A stretch of DNA of 64,000 nt from Hymenobacter sp. BT559 (lineage in GTDB: Bacteria > Bacteroidota > Bacteroidia > Cytophagales > Hymenobacteraceae): the NCBI RefSeq assembly GCF_016427535.1, contig NZ_JAELXV010000003.1, positions 434,001-498,000 of the forward strand, read 5' to 3'. Position numbers and translations under genes: made by a program. Under the pieces are notes generated by a model. The model was not told the DNA's origin. It saw only the letters and a list, made by a program, of their open reading frames with translations, and searched no databases. Position 1 is the stretch's first letter. Every line of letters begins with the position of its first letter. Positions 63,886 through 64,000 of the stretch are shown in pieces.

Positions 63886-64000
63886 ATGGCTGACCAACTC
63901 CAACAAGTCGAAAAAATTCTCCCCGAGGATATTGCGCGCACGTTTGAGGCCGCCGTCAATGTGTTTCAAGGCAAGACCGAGCACATGGATGACCTACTCA
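63886..64000 (+). CDS. Unidentified gene, 3' end outside window
   Basis: The ATG at 63886 opens 38 codons to the window edge without a stop (MADQLQQVEKILPEDIARTF then EAAVNVFQGKTEHMDDLL). It is hydrophilic and helical-looking, without a signal peptide. The family cannot be named from this fragment. The start is supported mainly by the open frame and position. Confidence 0.5.
   Translation, partial: MADQLQQVEKILPEDIARTFEAAVNVFQGKTEHMDDLL

Overview
The window reads as chromosome of a GC-rich (about 60% by eye) member of the Bacteroidota, most likely a Hymenobacter-like member of the Cytophagales. This is inferred from four things: Bacteroidota-type -7 promoter elements (TAnnTTTG) just upstream of many starts, almost no Shine-Dalgarno sequences, the protein repertoire (PafA-type phosphatase, LVIVD lipoprotein, TerB/Gly-rich protein, fused response regulator/thioredoxin reductase), and repetitive intergenic hairpins. 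There is no rRNA, CRISPR array, insertion sequence or prophage. One tRNA (Val, anticodon TAC) is present. Both edges cut a gene.

Layout. 1-5.7 kb: a + strand run of two tandem DoxX-like membrane proteins (the first truncated at the left edge), an FAD oxidoreductase and a YeiH-type permease. 5.7-11.8 kb: tRNA-Val, a TerB-like protein, an MscS channel, a small ArsR-type regulator, hemA and an orphan histidine kinase. 11.8-18.1 kb: a minus-strand nucleotide-sugar block (rmlA, a WbpP/TviC epimerase, rmlB, galE, a TviB/WbpO dehydrogenase, a left-handed beta-helix acetyltransferase) that would supply precursors for a surface polysaccharide; no glycosyltransferase, wzx or wzy lies in view. 18.2-29.3 kb: a lipoprotein, a polytopic membrane protein, a gene-poor stretch with an outer-membrane-protein remnant, 3-hydroxyanthranilate dioxygenase, a secreted serine hydrolase, a secreted glycosidase-like protein, a PafA-like phosphatase, pyrophosphatase and a UbiA-like protein. 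29.3-41.4 kb: mixed metabolism (Nnr repair enzyme, MsrB, SdaAA, LutB, an M28 peptidase, IspF) with an LVIVD/beta-barrel pair and a pore-loop membrane protein.

41.7-48.6 kb is a tetR-tolC-MFP-RND efflux operon. 48.7-55.5 kb holds small envelope and stress-type genes, including an acyl-carrier-like protein without the usual serine. 55.6-58.7 kb is a two-gene signalling module: a cNMP-domain histidine kinase and a receiver/thioredoxin-reductase-like fusion lacking redox cysteines. Divergent from it is a McrBC type IV restriction pair (58.8-61.3 kb). The window ends with an ECF sigma factor followed by a membrane protein joining an anti-sigma-like N-terminus to a DegP-like periplasmic protease, then the start of an unidentified gene.

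Two genome-scale signals stand out. The palindrome CCTAGG occurs about 100 times by hand count, against roughly 16-21 expected, and usually writes Leu-Gly as CTA-GGN. In addition, many gene junctions carry long, near-perfect, wordy palindromes that probably act as (bidirectional) terminators.
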